A stretch of DNA of 5,436 nucleotides from an uncultured Alphaproteobacteria bacterium (GCA_947629595.1 CANREI010000081.1:1-5436), one strand, 5' to 3'. Counted from the stretch's first letter, positions 1 through 5,436 are shown. The notes: a model not told the origin generated them from the letters alone. Numbers and translations are program-made.

Positions 1-735
1 ACAAATGAAGAATGCCGTCTTAAAAATCCGTCAGAGGAAAATTGCACGAAAAACGGCGCTTGTTGCGAAGATCCGCTCATGACATGGAACGGCAGTGAAT
101 GCGTCTGTCCCGAAAACTATGCCAAATCTGAAACCAGCTCCGGTCAAGCTATTTGTTTGCCCTACTGCGAGAAAGATAATATCGGCATTATTTTAATGAC
201 AGATACTTCTTTTTCCATGACAAATGAAATGTTTGAAAATGCCAACAAAGCCAAAGCTGCACTTCACATTCCGGAAGACATTCCGTCAGCCGTTTATTGG
301 TGCGAGCCTTGTAACGGAGCACATTGCTGGGCAGAAATACCTTCCGGTCCTGCCAACCACCATCTTGATTACGGAAAACATTCCGTCAGTGAAATTCGCG
401 CTGCTCTTCAAACAAATATATCCGACAAACTCACAAAAACCGGTGATTTCGGCGGCAGTATTTATAATATTATCAATTATTGCTCAACCATTAAAGAAAA
501 ACTCATTATTATTGTTTGGTGGGATAATCAAAAACCGGAAGATACCGGTAATGATATACCTGCATTTTCAAAATTGAAAGAAAAATGCCCCGAAACGGTT
601 ATTTATAATGTATCACCGAATGCCAAATCATTTGCAAGCGCTGATAAATCTTTTGATTTAAATGACATTACAACGGAATATGTGGAAATTTTAAATCAAG
701 CCATTCGGCAAGAAGGTTGTATCGAGCGGAAATAA
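1..735 (+). CDS. Cysteine-rich exported protein with VWA-like domain (5' partial)
   Basis: The reading frame is open to the first base of the window, with no in-frame start before 79, so I read this as the last 244 residues of a longer protein; the ATG at 79 falls inside the cysteine-rich module and is unlikely to be the start. Residues 5-56 (window numbering) hold eight cysteines (5, 15, 21, 22, 34, 36, 52, 56), including a CVCP motif, resembling small disulfide-bonded EGF-like modules. A VWA-like fold follows: a hydrophobic strand then D68-T-S-F-S72, matching the DxSxS MIDAS metal site; T147/D149 in a Gly-rich stretch and D175 in the strand-end motif VWWDN are candidates for the other MIDAS positions. 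A CxxCxxxxC cluster (101, 104, 109) sits between them. Fourteen cysteines in all suggest an oxidising location, i.e. surface or periplasm. Such domains usually mediate metal-dependent adhesion; the ligand is unknown. No signal peptide can be seen because the N-terminus is missing. Confidence 0.75.
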   Translation, partial: TNEECRLKNPSEENCTKNGACCEDPLMTWNGSECVCPENYAKSETSSGQAICLPYCEKDNIGIILMTDTSFSMTNEMFENANKAKAALHIPEDIPSAVYWCEPCNGAHCWAEIPSGPANHHLDYGKHSVSEIRAALQTNISDKLTKTGDFGGSIYNIINYCSTIKEKLIIIVWWDNQKPEDTGNDIPAFSKLKEKCPETVIYNVSPNAKSFASADKSFDLNDITTEYVEILNQAIRQEGCIERK

Positions 736-737
736 AA

Positions 738-760
738 AAAAGCGCCATAAACGCGCTTTT
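738..760 (-). terminator. Intrinsic terminator of the tRNA-Ser unit, possibly bidirectional
   Basis: A perfect 8-bp inverted repeat (AAAAGCGC / GCGCTTTT) encloses a 7-nt loop. Read on the minus strand it is followed by a run of T (complement of the A run at 734-740), making a classical Rho-independent terminator starting 2 nt after the CCA end of the tRNA. On the plus strand it lies just after the stop codon of the VWA gene, but the only T run is the arm of the stem itself, so termination in that direction would be weaker. Confidence 0.8.
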
Positions 761-762
761 CG

Positions 763-850
763 TGGCGGAGAGTACAGGACTCGAACCTGTGCATCCTTTT
801 AGGGGATGACGGATTAGCAATCCGCTGCATTACCGCTCTGCCAACTCTCC
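763..850 (-). tRNA. tRNA-Ser (anticodon GCU)
   Basis: Reading the minus strand, a 7-bp acceptor stem (GGAGAGU with ACUCUCC) closes an 88-nt cloverleaf, with discriminator G and an encoded CCA (763-765). The anticodon arm GCGGA-UUGCUAA-UCCGU places anticodon GCU at 816-818, so it reads AGC/AGU serine codons. A long variable arm (CAUCC, 7-nt loop, GGAUG) is the class II hallmark of serine tRNAs, and the T arm carries GUUCGAGUC. A37 next to the anticodon is expected to receive t6A, since the codons begin with A; it is therefore not a substrate of the MiaA encoded nearby. Confidence 0.97.
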
Positions 851-860
851 GTATTTTTGT

Positions 861-888
861 ATTTTACTTATTTTTTTTAAAAAGTCAA
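861..888 (-). promoter_or_regulatory. Promoter of tRNA-Ser
   Basis: On the minus strand, TTGACT (883-888) and TAAAAT (861-866) are separated by 16 nt, and the -10 ends 10 nt before the mature tRNA 5' end. Both hexamers are close to the sigma-70 consensus. The promoter lies entirely in the 48-nt gap between the toxin stop codon and the tRNA, so the tRNA can be expressed independently of the toxin operon. Confidence 0.6.
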
Positions 889-898
889 TTTTTATTTC

Positions 899-1198
899 TT
901 AATATGCAAATATTTTTTGTATAATCTCCACAATCTGCCGATGAATTTGATCGGGCAACAAACCGATTTTCAGTTTTAAATCTTTTTGATTAACGGGTTG
1001 AATTAAATCCATGGCAATATAGGCTTTTTTTCCGCGTAATCCGATTCCGACCCGCGTCGGTAATTGACTGGAACTAACGGTGATAGGAGCTACCAAAGCA
1101 TACGGCAACGCCTCGTTTAATTCATCGGGCGAAACAATTAAACAAGGCTTTTCAACGCCTTGAAACACGCCCATATAAACTTCAAATCTTTTTACCAT
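899..1198 (-). CDS. mazF: PemK/MazF-family toxin (endoribonuclease)
   Basis: A 99-residue protein of the PemK/MazF family of type II toxins, which cleave mRNA at short sequences to stop growth. Family features in order: KRFEVY at the N-terminus (first beta strand), PCLIVSPDELN at 18-28, a VAPIT strand at 36-40, PTRV at 47-50, and a C-terminal helix ending IFAY. I place the start at 1198: it opens with the family-typical MVKRFEVY, has a GGAG ribosome site just upstream (AGCGGAGTGGAT), and overlaps the antitoxin stop by 7 nt (ATGGTAA). A longer frame from 1258 would add 20 residues that merely shadow the antitoxin. Oddities: the Arg preceding the conserved Pro, catalytic in characterised MazF, is Lys17 here; the first loop is shorter than usual; and the family IRTVDK motif reads IQPVNQ. 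T40, matching the catalytic Thr, is present. Activity may be altered or reduced. It is last in the apparent three-gene operon. Confidence 0.88.
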   Translation of the reverse strand: MVKRFEVYMGVFQGVEKPCLIVSPDELNEALPYALVAPITVSSSQLPTRVGIGLRGKKAYIAMDLIQPVNQKDLKLKIGLLPDQIHRQIVEIIQKIFAY

Positions 1199-1407
1199 AT
1201 CCACTCCGCTTGCCAATTTTGTTGTCCGTTTAAATCGGGATGAATTTTCTCGCGCCAATGTGCCCGATCTTGACTTTGAGCCGTTAAAATAACGCGTTTT
1301 TGTTCAACCGTTAAATTGATTTCCGATTCAAATCCGCATTCGGCAATCACGCTTTTAGGCAATCGAATGCCGTGTGAATTTCCTATTTTCGTGAGTTTCA
1401 CAAGCAT
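1192..1407 (-). CDS. mazE: MazE-type antitoxin with SpoVT/AbrB DNA-binding domain
   Basis: A 71-residue antitoxin. Residues 2-43 form a swapped-hairpin AbrB/MazE domain, seen in KLTKIGNSHGIRLPKSV followed by a short helix and INLTVEQKRVILTA; this part is expected to dimerise and bind the operon's own promoter. The acidic/aromatic tail (about 46-71, ending EWIW) matches the flexible MazE segment that lies along the toxin and blocks its active site. The order antitoxin then toxin, with a 7-nt overlap, is the classical arrangement for coupled synthesis. The start codon follows the TAA of the upstream coiled-coil gene with no spacer, and its ribosome site AAGGAG is inside that gene's last codons. 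This implies cotranscription and probable translational coupling to it. Confidence 0.9.
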   Translation of the reverse strand: MLVKLTKIGNSHGIRLPKSVIAECGFESEINLTVEQKRVILTAQSQDRAHWREKIHPDLNGQQNWQAEWIW

Positions 1408-2937
1408 TTATAACTCCTTTTTCAAAACATCGGCTAACACCATATATAACCGGCCGACATCGGAACCGATTAAAACACTCATCAGCAAATTACTTTCTTC
1501 GCTTTCGCTGGCTTTTTTGGTCATACCCTCAAACTCGGACATATAACGCGCAACGGCTAAACGAAAATCTTCATTTTGTTTATAAAATTCAATGATTTTC
1601 TTGTGTTGCGATTCACTGATCATTTTTGTAATGTGTCGCATAAACACAGCTTTATCACCGTCATAATATTTTTGCCATAAACCATCTTCCGATTTCGGCG
1701 TAAAAATATGCGCCATATCAACGGAGAATGACTGCAAATGATTTAAAATAACGGTTGCATCTTGCAACAAATCGGTTTGGGCTTGTTTTTTGGCACTCGG
1801 AAACACCGTTGTTGCCTTTTGAACGGTCTCTTTAACGGCAGTTTCAATTGATTCCACATCGGTTTTAATTGTTGTAATTGTTTTTTGAATTTTTAAAATC
1901 GTTTCTTCAAACGCGTTATTAACCAGTGATAACTCTTTCAAAGCGGCCGCAGATTTTTGAATCATACCGTCGGCATTGTTTCCGAGCGATTCTTCCAAAA
2001 CACCGATTCGGTTGGCCGTTTGCTGAACTTCGTTATCTAACAACACGCCTTGATTTTTAAAAACAGATAAAATCTTTTCCAAATTGGTATATAATTTTTG
2101 CGTGTGTTGCGTTAAATCGGCAGCATATTTTTGCATAACGGTTTCAATTTCTTTTCCGGATTGATCCATATTTTGAACAAGAAGCCCGGCCGTTTTTATG
2201 GCTTCGTTTGTTCTGTTATTAGCTGTTTCCATGGCATGAGCCAAATTTTGCACGTCACTTGTTTGATTTTGCAACGATAACGAAACTGCTCCTATTTTCT
2301 GACGGGATTCCTCCGTTACAACCGTTAACGATTGAACCTGATCGGCGAACAGTCTTAACGTTTCTTCCGTGGCATCGTTTGCCTTTTCCGTCATCGCGGT
2401 TAAATTTTGAACATGATCGGCAATTTCACGAATGGAAGAAATGGTTTTCGTATCAACATGCTTAATTATTTTGCTTAAATCACCGATCCATTGCTTCAAA
2501 TCATCGCGCACCAACACCGTTTCCTTATTTACCTGCGCAAAAACCGAGCGAAATTCTTTTATTTGCATGCGTAAAGCAGCGGTAAGCGATTTTGTATAAT
2601 CCGTGCCGGAAGGCGACATAATAATTTCATTTAACGATTCTTTCCAAAAATCGGCATCAACAGACGATTGTCCCGAATGATCAACAAAATGTGACAATAA
2701 AAACGCAATCACAATCGGTAAAAACAATCCGCAAAAACTACCTACAAATTCGGCCGGTGACAAATCATATCGACTGCTCCACCAACCCGAATAAAAAACA
2801 TAATCAAAAATAAATGCCAGCCAAACGGTTGAAAACAAACTGGCAATCATAAAGCCTTTTTTCTCCCAAAAGGCTTGCCGATCATTATTTTCCGAAATAA
2901 AATCTTCCGGTTCTCTAACTTTTCGACGTGAATACAT
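1408..2937 (-). CDS. Membrane-anchored coiled-coil protein, two TM segments, conserved C-terminal domain
   Basis: A 509-residue protein I cannot assign to a named family with certainty. Residues 1-28 are charged and hydrophilic; two likely transmembrane segments follow at about 29-49 and 64-84, joined by a short loop, so both ends probably face the cytoplasm. Residues 115-375 are heptad-rich, low in Pro and Gly and full of Gln, Thr, Ala and Glu, as expected of a long coiled coil. They include a recurring motif near 173, 198 and 227. Residues 385-509 look globular and helical, with conserved-looking WQKYYDGDKAVF and a terminal SDVGRLYMVLADVL. From memory, similar tails occur in alphaproteobacterial coiled-coil proteins, and the overall plan recalls the polarity factor TipN of Caulobacter, though TipN is much longer; this is a weak inference. 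A structural or positioning role at the inner membrane is likely. Start: AAGGAG 7 nt upstream and a good promoter. It is the first gene of a unit with the toxin-antitoxin pair. Confidence 0.75.
   Translation of the reverse strand: MYSRRKVREPEDFISENNDRQAFWEKKGFMIASLFSTVWLAFIFDYVFYSGWWSSRYDLSPAEFVGSFCGLFLPIVIAFLLSHFVDHSGQSSVDADFWKESLNEIIMSPSGTDYTKSLTAALRMQIKEFRSVFAQVNKETVLVRDDLKQWIGDLSKIIKHVDTKTISSIREIADHVQNLTAMTEKANDATEETLRLFADQVQSLTVVTEESRQKIGAVSLSLQNQTSDVQNLAHAMETANNRTNEAIKTAGLLVQNMDQSGKEIETVMQKYAADLTQHTQKLYTNLEKILSVFKNQGVLLDNEVQQTANRIGVLEESLGNNADGMIQKSAAALKELSLVNNAFEETILKIQKTITTIKTDVESIETAVKETVQKATTVFPSAKKQAQTDLLQDATVILNHLQSFSVDMAHIFTPKSEDGLWQKYYDGDKAVFMRHITKMISESQHKKIIEFYKQNEDFRLAVARYMSEFEGMTKKASESEESNLLMSVLIGSDVGRLYMVLADVLKKEL
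2221..2421 (-). repeat. Degenerate coding repeat within the coiled coil (three copies)
   Basis: Three copies of a motif approximating ADxVQxLTxxTE fall at residues 173-184, 198-209 and about 227-239 of the coiled-coil protein (2386-2421, 2311-2346 and 2221-2259). The first two share 8 of 12 residues, and the DNA between 2399-2421 and 2324-2346 matches at 19 of 23 positions. Spacing is 25 then about 28 residues, the latter being four heptads. This suggests growth of the rod by short internal duplications. Confidence 0.5.
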
Positions 2938-2968
2938 TGTTATTCTCCTTTTTTAAAATACTCTCTTC

Positions 2969-2997
2969 TTTTTACACCTGAATAAAACGTTCGTCAA
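2969..2997 (-). promoter_or_regulatory. Candidate promoter of the coiled-coil/toxin-antitoxin operon
   Basis: On the minus strand TTGACG (2992-2997) is followed after exactly 17 nt by TAAAAA (2969-2974). This places the start of transcription about 25 nt before the ATG at 2937 and upstream of the AAGGAG ribosome site at 2945-2950. The -35 is good and the -10 mediocre. The remaining intergenic DNA towards miaA (about 2998-3090) is almost all A/T, with no gene and no convincing hairpin. Confidence 0.45.
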
Positions 2998-3090
2998 CCA
3001 TTAAATGATAAAATCAATAAAAAAGTTATTACAAAATATTTATATTATATTAACAACGTTCTTTCAAGTTAAAAATTACAAAATAATTAC

Positions 3091-3927
3091 TTAAAAAACA
3101 AATTCTTCCGGATTGACAACTTCCGTTTTATCTTTTATTTGATGCGTAAACCAAGTTACCTGCCGTTTGGCATAATGACGCGTTACCCGTTGACCTGTTT
3201 CACACAATTGATGAAAATCGCATTCATGATATAAATAAGAAATAATCTGCTCAACGCCGATTGCTTTCATCACACCGCCCGTGGCATTCATCTCCAACAA
3301 ATGTTTTACTTCCTCTATGGCTCCGTTTTGAAGCATTTTTTCAAAACGTGAATCACATTGTTCATACAATTTATCCCTCGGCGGATTGATAAAATAAACT
3401 TTAAAATCGGCATCAATTTCTTTAATTTTAGGCTTATCTTGAAAATAAGATAACGGTTTTCCGGTGGATAATTGAACTTCCAAAGCCCGCCGCAACCGTT
3501 GAGAATCGTGGTAAAAACAATTTTTAACCTGTTGCCGGACTTCATTGATATCCATTTGCCGCACTTTTTCCCGAATACTCAAATCAATCGGCGGAATCGG
3601 CGAAATACCGTTCATTAAAATATCAATATATAATCCCGTACCGCCGATCAAAATCGGATTTTCAATTTTTTGAATAATTTGAATCGCCTTTTTTAACCAA
3701 TCATATGCCGAATTTTTTTCATGAGAACCTAAATAACCGTATAAGTGATGTGTAATACCGTTCATTTCACTTTCAAGCGGACGCGCGGACAAAATTTTTA
3801 AATCCTGATAAACCTGCATTGAATCGGCATTGATGATTTCGCCTTTTATTTTTTCCGCTAATCGCAGTCCGAATGACGATTTTCCGCTTGCCGTCGGTCC
3901 GACAATAATATTTATTTTTTGTTTCAT
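3091..3927 (-). CDS. miaA: tRNA dimethylallyltransferase MiaA
   Basis: MiaA transfers a dimethylallyl group from DMAPP to N6 of A37 in tRNAs that read codons beginning with U, giving i6A, which steadies codon pairing. All signature motifs are visible: P-loop GPTASGKS (10-17), DSMQVY (35-40), GGTGLY (95-100), RLRRALEV (144-151), MKAIGVEQI (220-228) and RHYAKRQVTWF (250-260). At 278 residues it is shorter than typical family members (about 300-316). Part of the shortfall is around 117-142, between the IPPID segment and RLRRALEV, where the usual helix with its DPxxA motif appears to be missing. All catalytic motifs remain, so I expect an active enzyme. The start at 3927 has AAGGA 10 nt upstream. 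The gene is divergent from lptE and lies upstream of, and codirectional with, the coiled-coil operon, separated by 153 nt. Confidence 0.96.
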   Translation of the reverse strand: MKQKINIIVGPTASGKSSFGLRLAEKIKGEIINADSMQVYQDLKILSARPLESEMNGITHHLYGYLGSHEKNSAYDWLKKAIQIIQKIENPILIGGTGLYIDILMNGISPIPPIDLSIREKVRQMDINEVRQQVKNCFYHDSQRLRRALEVQLSTGKPLSYFQDKPKIKEIDADFKVYFINPPRDKLYEQCDSRFEKMLQNGAIEEVKHLLEMNATGGVMKAIGVEQIISYLYHECDFHQLCETGQRVTRHYAKRQVTWFTHQIKDKTEVVNPEEFVF

Positions 3928-3940
3928 TCAGATATAATCC

Positions 3941-3969
3941 TTGTTTTTTTCAAAAAAATGAATTATGAT
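3941..3969 (+). promoter_or_regulatory. Candidate lptE–holA promoter in the divergent miaA/lptE gap
   Basis: TTGTTT (3941-3946) and TATGAT (3964-3969) are spaced by 17 nt, predicting a start near 3976 and a leader of about 20 nt before the lptE ATG. A perfect TATAAT also lies at 3933-3938 on the plus strand but has no recognisable -35. The spacer holds T7-C-A7 (3944-3958), a potentially bent A/T tract. On the minus strand CATAAT (3962-3967) overlaps the plus -10 and could serve miaA, but its -35 is poor. Confidence 0.4.
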
Positions 3970-3996
3970 GAGTTAAACACAAAAAAGGATAACATA

Positions 3997-4524
3997 ATGT
4001 TTTATAAAAATCTACTGATATTTGCAATAATTCTGTTGAGCGGTTGCGGTTTTACTCCGATGAATCGCATCAATAACGGCCAAAACGTAACAACTGTTAC
4101 CGAAAAAATTGCCATTGGAAACATTCCGAATTATGACGGATATCTTCTGAAAAAAGAACTGCAAAATCTGTTAAATCCGGAAAAAACGGCCGGGCAGAAA
4201 GATTATTTTCTTTCCATCACACTCAAATCGCCGTTCTATGAAGATCAAACCATTCAAGGCGATAATTTTGCCAGTCGGGAAACGGTTACGATTCGAGCTT
4301 CTTTTCAGTTAAAAGAAATGAAAACAAATAAAATTATTTTATCCGATTCTACAAGGGCAACCGGCGCATATAATATTGTTCGCGAACCGTATGCCACGCA
4401 AATGGCTCGTAATAAATTAAAAGATAATTTAATAAAAATTATTTCAAACAACATTTCCGTGCGAATCGTCTCTTTCTTAAAATCAAATGAGGAAAAAGAT
4501 GAAGGCCAAACCCATACAAATTGA
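3997..4524 (+). CDS. lptE: LPS-assembly lipoprotein LptE
   Basis: LptE is the outer-membrane lipoprotein that plugs and helps fold the LptD barrel, which delivers LPS to the cell surface. The 175-residue product begins with a lipoprotein signal peptide (MFYKN then a hydrophobic stretch) and lipobox L14-S-G-C17; the mature protein would start CGFTPMN, the CGFxP opening typical of this family. The body (about 33-165) fits the LptB-like alpha/beta fold: strand-rich SITLKSPF and TVTIRASFQLKEM, then TGAYNIVREPYAT and a helix MARNKLKDNLIKII, matching alphaproteobacterial LptE. I chose the ATG at 3997, not the in-frame ATG at 3919, because it has AAGGAT 6 nt upstream, gives a clean signal peptide, and the longer form would overlap the miaA start. 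The 3' end overlaps holA by 26 nt, so the two are cotranscribed, as is common in alphaproteobacteria. Confidence 0.9.
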   Translation: MFYKNLLIFAIILLSGCGFTPMNRINNGQNVTTVTEKIAIGNIPNYDGYLLKKELQNLLNPEKTAGQKDYFLSITLKSPFYEDQTIQGDNFASRETVTIRASFQLKEMKTNKIILSDSTRATGAYNIVREPYATQMARNKLKDNLIKIISNNISVRIVSFLKSNEEKDEGQTHTN

Positions 4525-5436
4525 GGCTTTGAGAAAACAACTAACCGAACAATATCATGTTGTTTTGTTGTTCGGATCGGATTTCGGTGTTGTGTCGGAT
4601 TGTGCGGAAAAAATTATTCAAATCATTTTACCGAAAAAAGATGATTTTTCTTTGATTAAAGTTTCCAAAACACAACTGAAAGAACATCCTTCTTTGTTAA
4701 TCGATGAAGCCAATACCGTTTCTTTTTGGACCGACAGAAGAATTATTTGGCTGAAAGATGCCGATAATAATCAAACAAATGCCGTTGAATCATTTTTGGA
4801 AAACATTCAAACCAACACTGTTTTACTCATTACAACGGAAAATTTAATGAAAAACGCTTCTTTGCGTGTTTTATGCGAGAATCATGCCGATGCTTTAGCC
4901 ATAGCCTGTTATGAAGACAGTGAAAGTGATATGCGTTTTTTAATTAAAGACTATTTAAAATTAAATAATTATTATTGTTCAACCGAAGTGTTGGATGTTT
5001 TGGTTACCCGGTGTAACGAAAATCGCCTGATTACAAAAAACGAATTGACAAAACTCTTGACATACGTTGGGGAAAATAAAGAAATAACCGTATCCGATGT
5101 TGAAAACATTATTCCCGATTTAAAAAATTCAACCTTGGAAAATTTATGTTTTTGTGTGGCGGGCGGTGATCAAAAACAAGCTGATAAAGCTACAAAAATT
5201 TTATTGGATAATAATGAAATTCCCGTTACCATCGTGCGCACTTTATCGCAATATTTTAATAAGCTTTTAATCGGAAAAGATTTATTATTAAAAAAAACCG
5301 GCAGTGATGTAATTTTTAAAAAATTATTGCGTGCCAATCAATATATGTTTAAAGAAACGTTTTTAAATCAACTTCAATTATGGAATAAAGAACTTCTTTT
5401 AAAAACGCTTCTTTTATTAAATGAAACGGAAGAACA
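4499..5436 (+). CDS. holA: DNA polymerase III subunit delta (3' partial)
   Basis: HolA is the delta subunit of the clamp loader; it opens the beta sliding clamp ring during replication. The frame from 4499 encodes 312 residues and runs off the right edge. Delta subunits are about 340 residues, so some 25-30 are probably missing. Seen in the translation: VVLLFGSDFGVV (21-32), the N-terminal strand and degenerate nucleotide-loop region of delta; SFWTDRRIIWLKDAD, the RR(L/I)xxLxDAD-like motif; LLITTENL at the next strand; and a helical C-terminal part with VTIVRTLSQYFNKLL (about 243-257) and FKKLLRANQYMF, where the family has its FKR-type collar motif. The start lies inside lptE with a GAGG ribosome site (4489-4492), implying translational coupling. 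The A/T-rich codon use resembles that of the neighbours. Confidence 0.93.
   Translation, partial: MKAKPIQIEALRKQLTEQYHVVLLFGSDFGVVSDCAEKIIQIILPKKDDFSLIKVSKTQLKEHPSLLIDEANTVSFWTDRRIIWLKDADNNQTNAVESFLENIQTNTVLLITTENLMKNASLRVLCENHADALAIACYEDSESDMRFLIKDYLKLNNYYCSTEVLDVLVTRCNENRLITKNELTKLLTYVGENKEITVSDVENIIPDLKNSTLENLCFCVAGGDQKQADKATKILLDNNEIPVTIVRTLSQYFNKLLIGKDLLLKKTGSDVIFKKLLRANQYMFKETFLNQLQLWNKELLLKTLLLLNETEE

Noticed and set aside
224..577. 117-codon open frame on the plus strand
   Set aside because: It is a shadow in another frame of the VWA gene, whose cysteine pattern and MIDAS motif show the true frame.
1199..1258. 20-residue N-terminal extension of the toxin from an ATG at 1258
   Set aside because: It overlaps the antitoxin fully in another frame, lacks family similarity, and the ATG at 1198 has a ribosome site and the family-typical N-terminus.
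1316..1546. 76-codon open frame on the plus strand
   Set aside because: Antisense to the antitoxin and the end of the coiled-coil gene; no ribosome site or recognisable motif.
2259..2465. 68-codon open frame on the plus strand
   Set aside because: Antisense to the coiled-coil rod; its composition follows from the opposite strand.
3020..3060. Possible terminator after miaA (GTTA…TAAC followed by a T run on the minus strand)
   Set aside because: Only about four A/T-rich base pairs form before mismatches and the loop is long; too weak to call.
3315..3545. 76-codon open frame on the minus strand
   Set aside because: Out-of-frame shadow inside miaA, whose motifs are continuous in the other frame.
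3919..3996. 26-residue N-terminal extension of LptE from an ATG at 3919
   Set aside because: It would run into the miaA start and put the lipoprotein signal peptide inside the protein; the ATG at 3997 has a good ribosome site and a clean lipobox.
1..5436. CRISPR array, insertion sequence, riboswitch or rRNA
   Set aside because: I saw no regularly spaced repeats, no transposase-like frame, no conserved aptamer-like leader and no rRNA sequence; all long stretches are explained by the genes listed.

Overview
The window looks like chromosomal DNA of an AT-rich, Gram-negative alphaproteobacterium, probably a host-associated or gut-type lineage. Evidence for this is an lptE–holA gene pair, an outer-membrane lipoprotein, an LPS-assembly function, an alphaproteobacterial-style MazE/PemK module, and strongly A/T-ending codons. 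The standard bacterial code fits all frames. I cannot name the species from the sequence.

Layout, left to right. (1) 1-735, plus strand: the 3' end of a gene for a cysteine-rich, probably exported protein with a von Willebrand factor A (VWA)-like domain; it is cut by the left edge. (2) 738-888, minus strand: a self-contained tRNA-Ser(GCU) unit with promoter, tRNA with encoded CCA and intrinsic terminator. (3) 899-2937, minus strand: a tightly packed three-gene unit. It is transcribed in the order of a 509-residue two-TM coiled-coil protein, a MazE/AbrB-type antitoxin and a PemK/MazF-type toxin. The first two genes abut with no spacer, the last two overlap by 7 nt, and there is one good promoter in front. 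No terminator is visible after the toxin, so transcripts may run into the tRNA unit. (4) 3091-3927, minus strand: miaA, a tRNA-modifying prenyltransferase, shorter than usual. (5) 3997-5436, plus strand: lptE (LPS-assembly lipoprotein) overlapping holA (DNA polymerase III delta subunit), which runs off the right edge. miaA and lptE are divergent, with 69 nt between their start codons.

miaA, lptE, holA and the tRNA are housekeeping genes. The less ordinary part is the middle: a toxin-antitoxin pair translationally attached to a large membrane-anchored coiled-coil protein, with a toxin that appears to have Lys where the family has its catalytic Arg. The link between the coiled-coil protein and the toxin-antitoxin pair is inferred from gene packing only. 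It may be a functional partnership or simply a toxin-antitoxin pair inserted behind a core gene.
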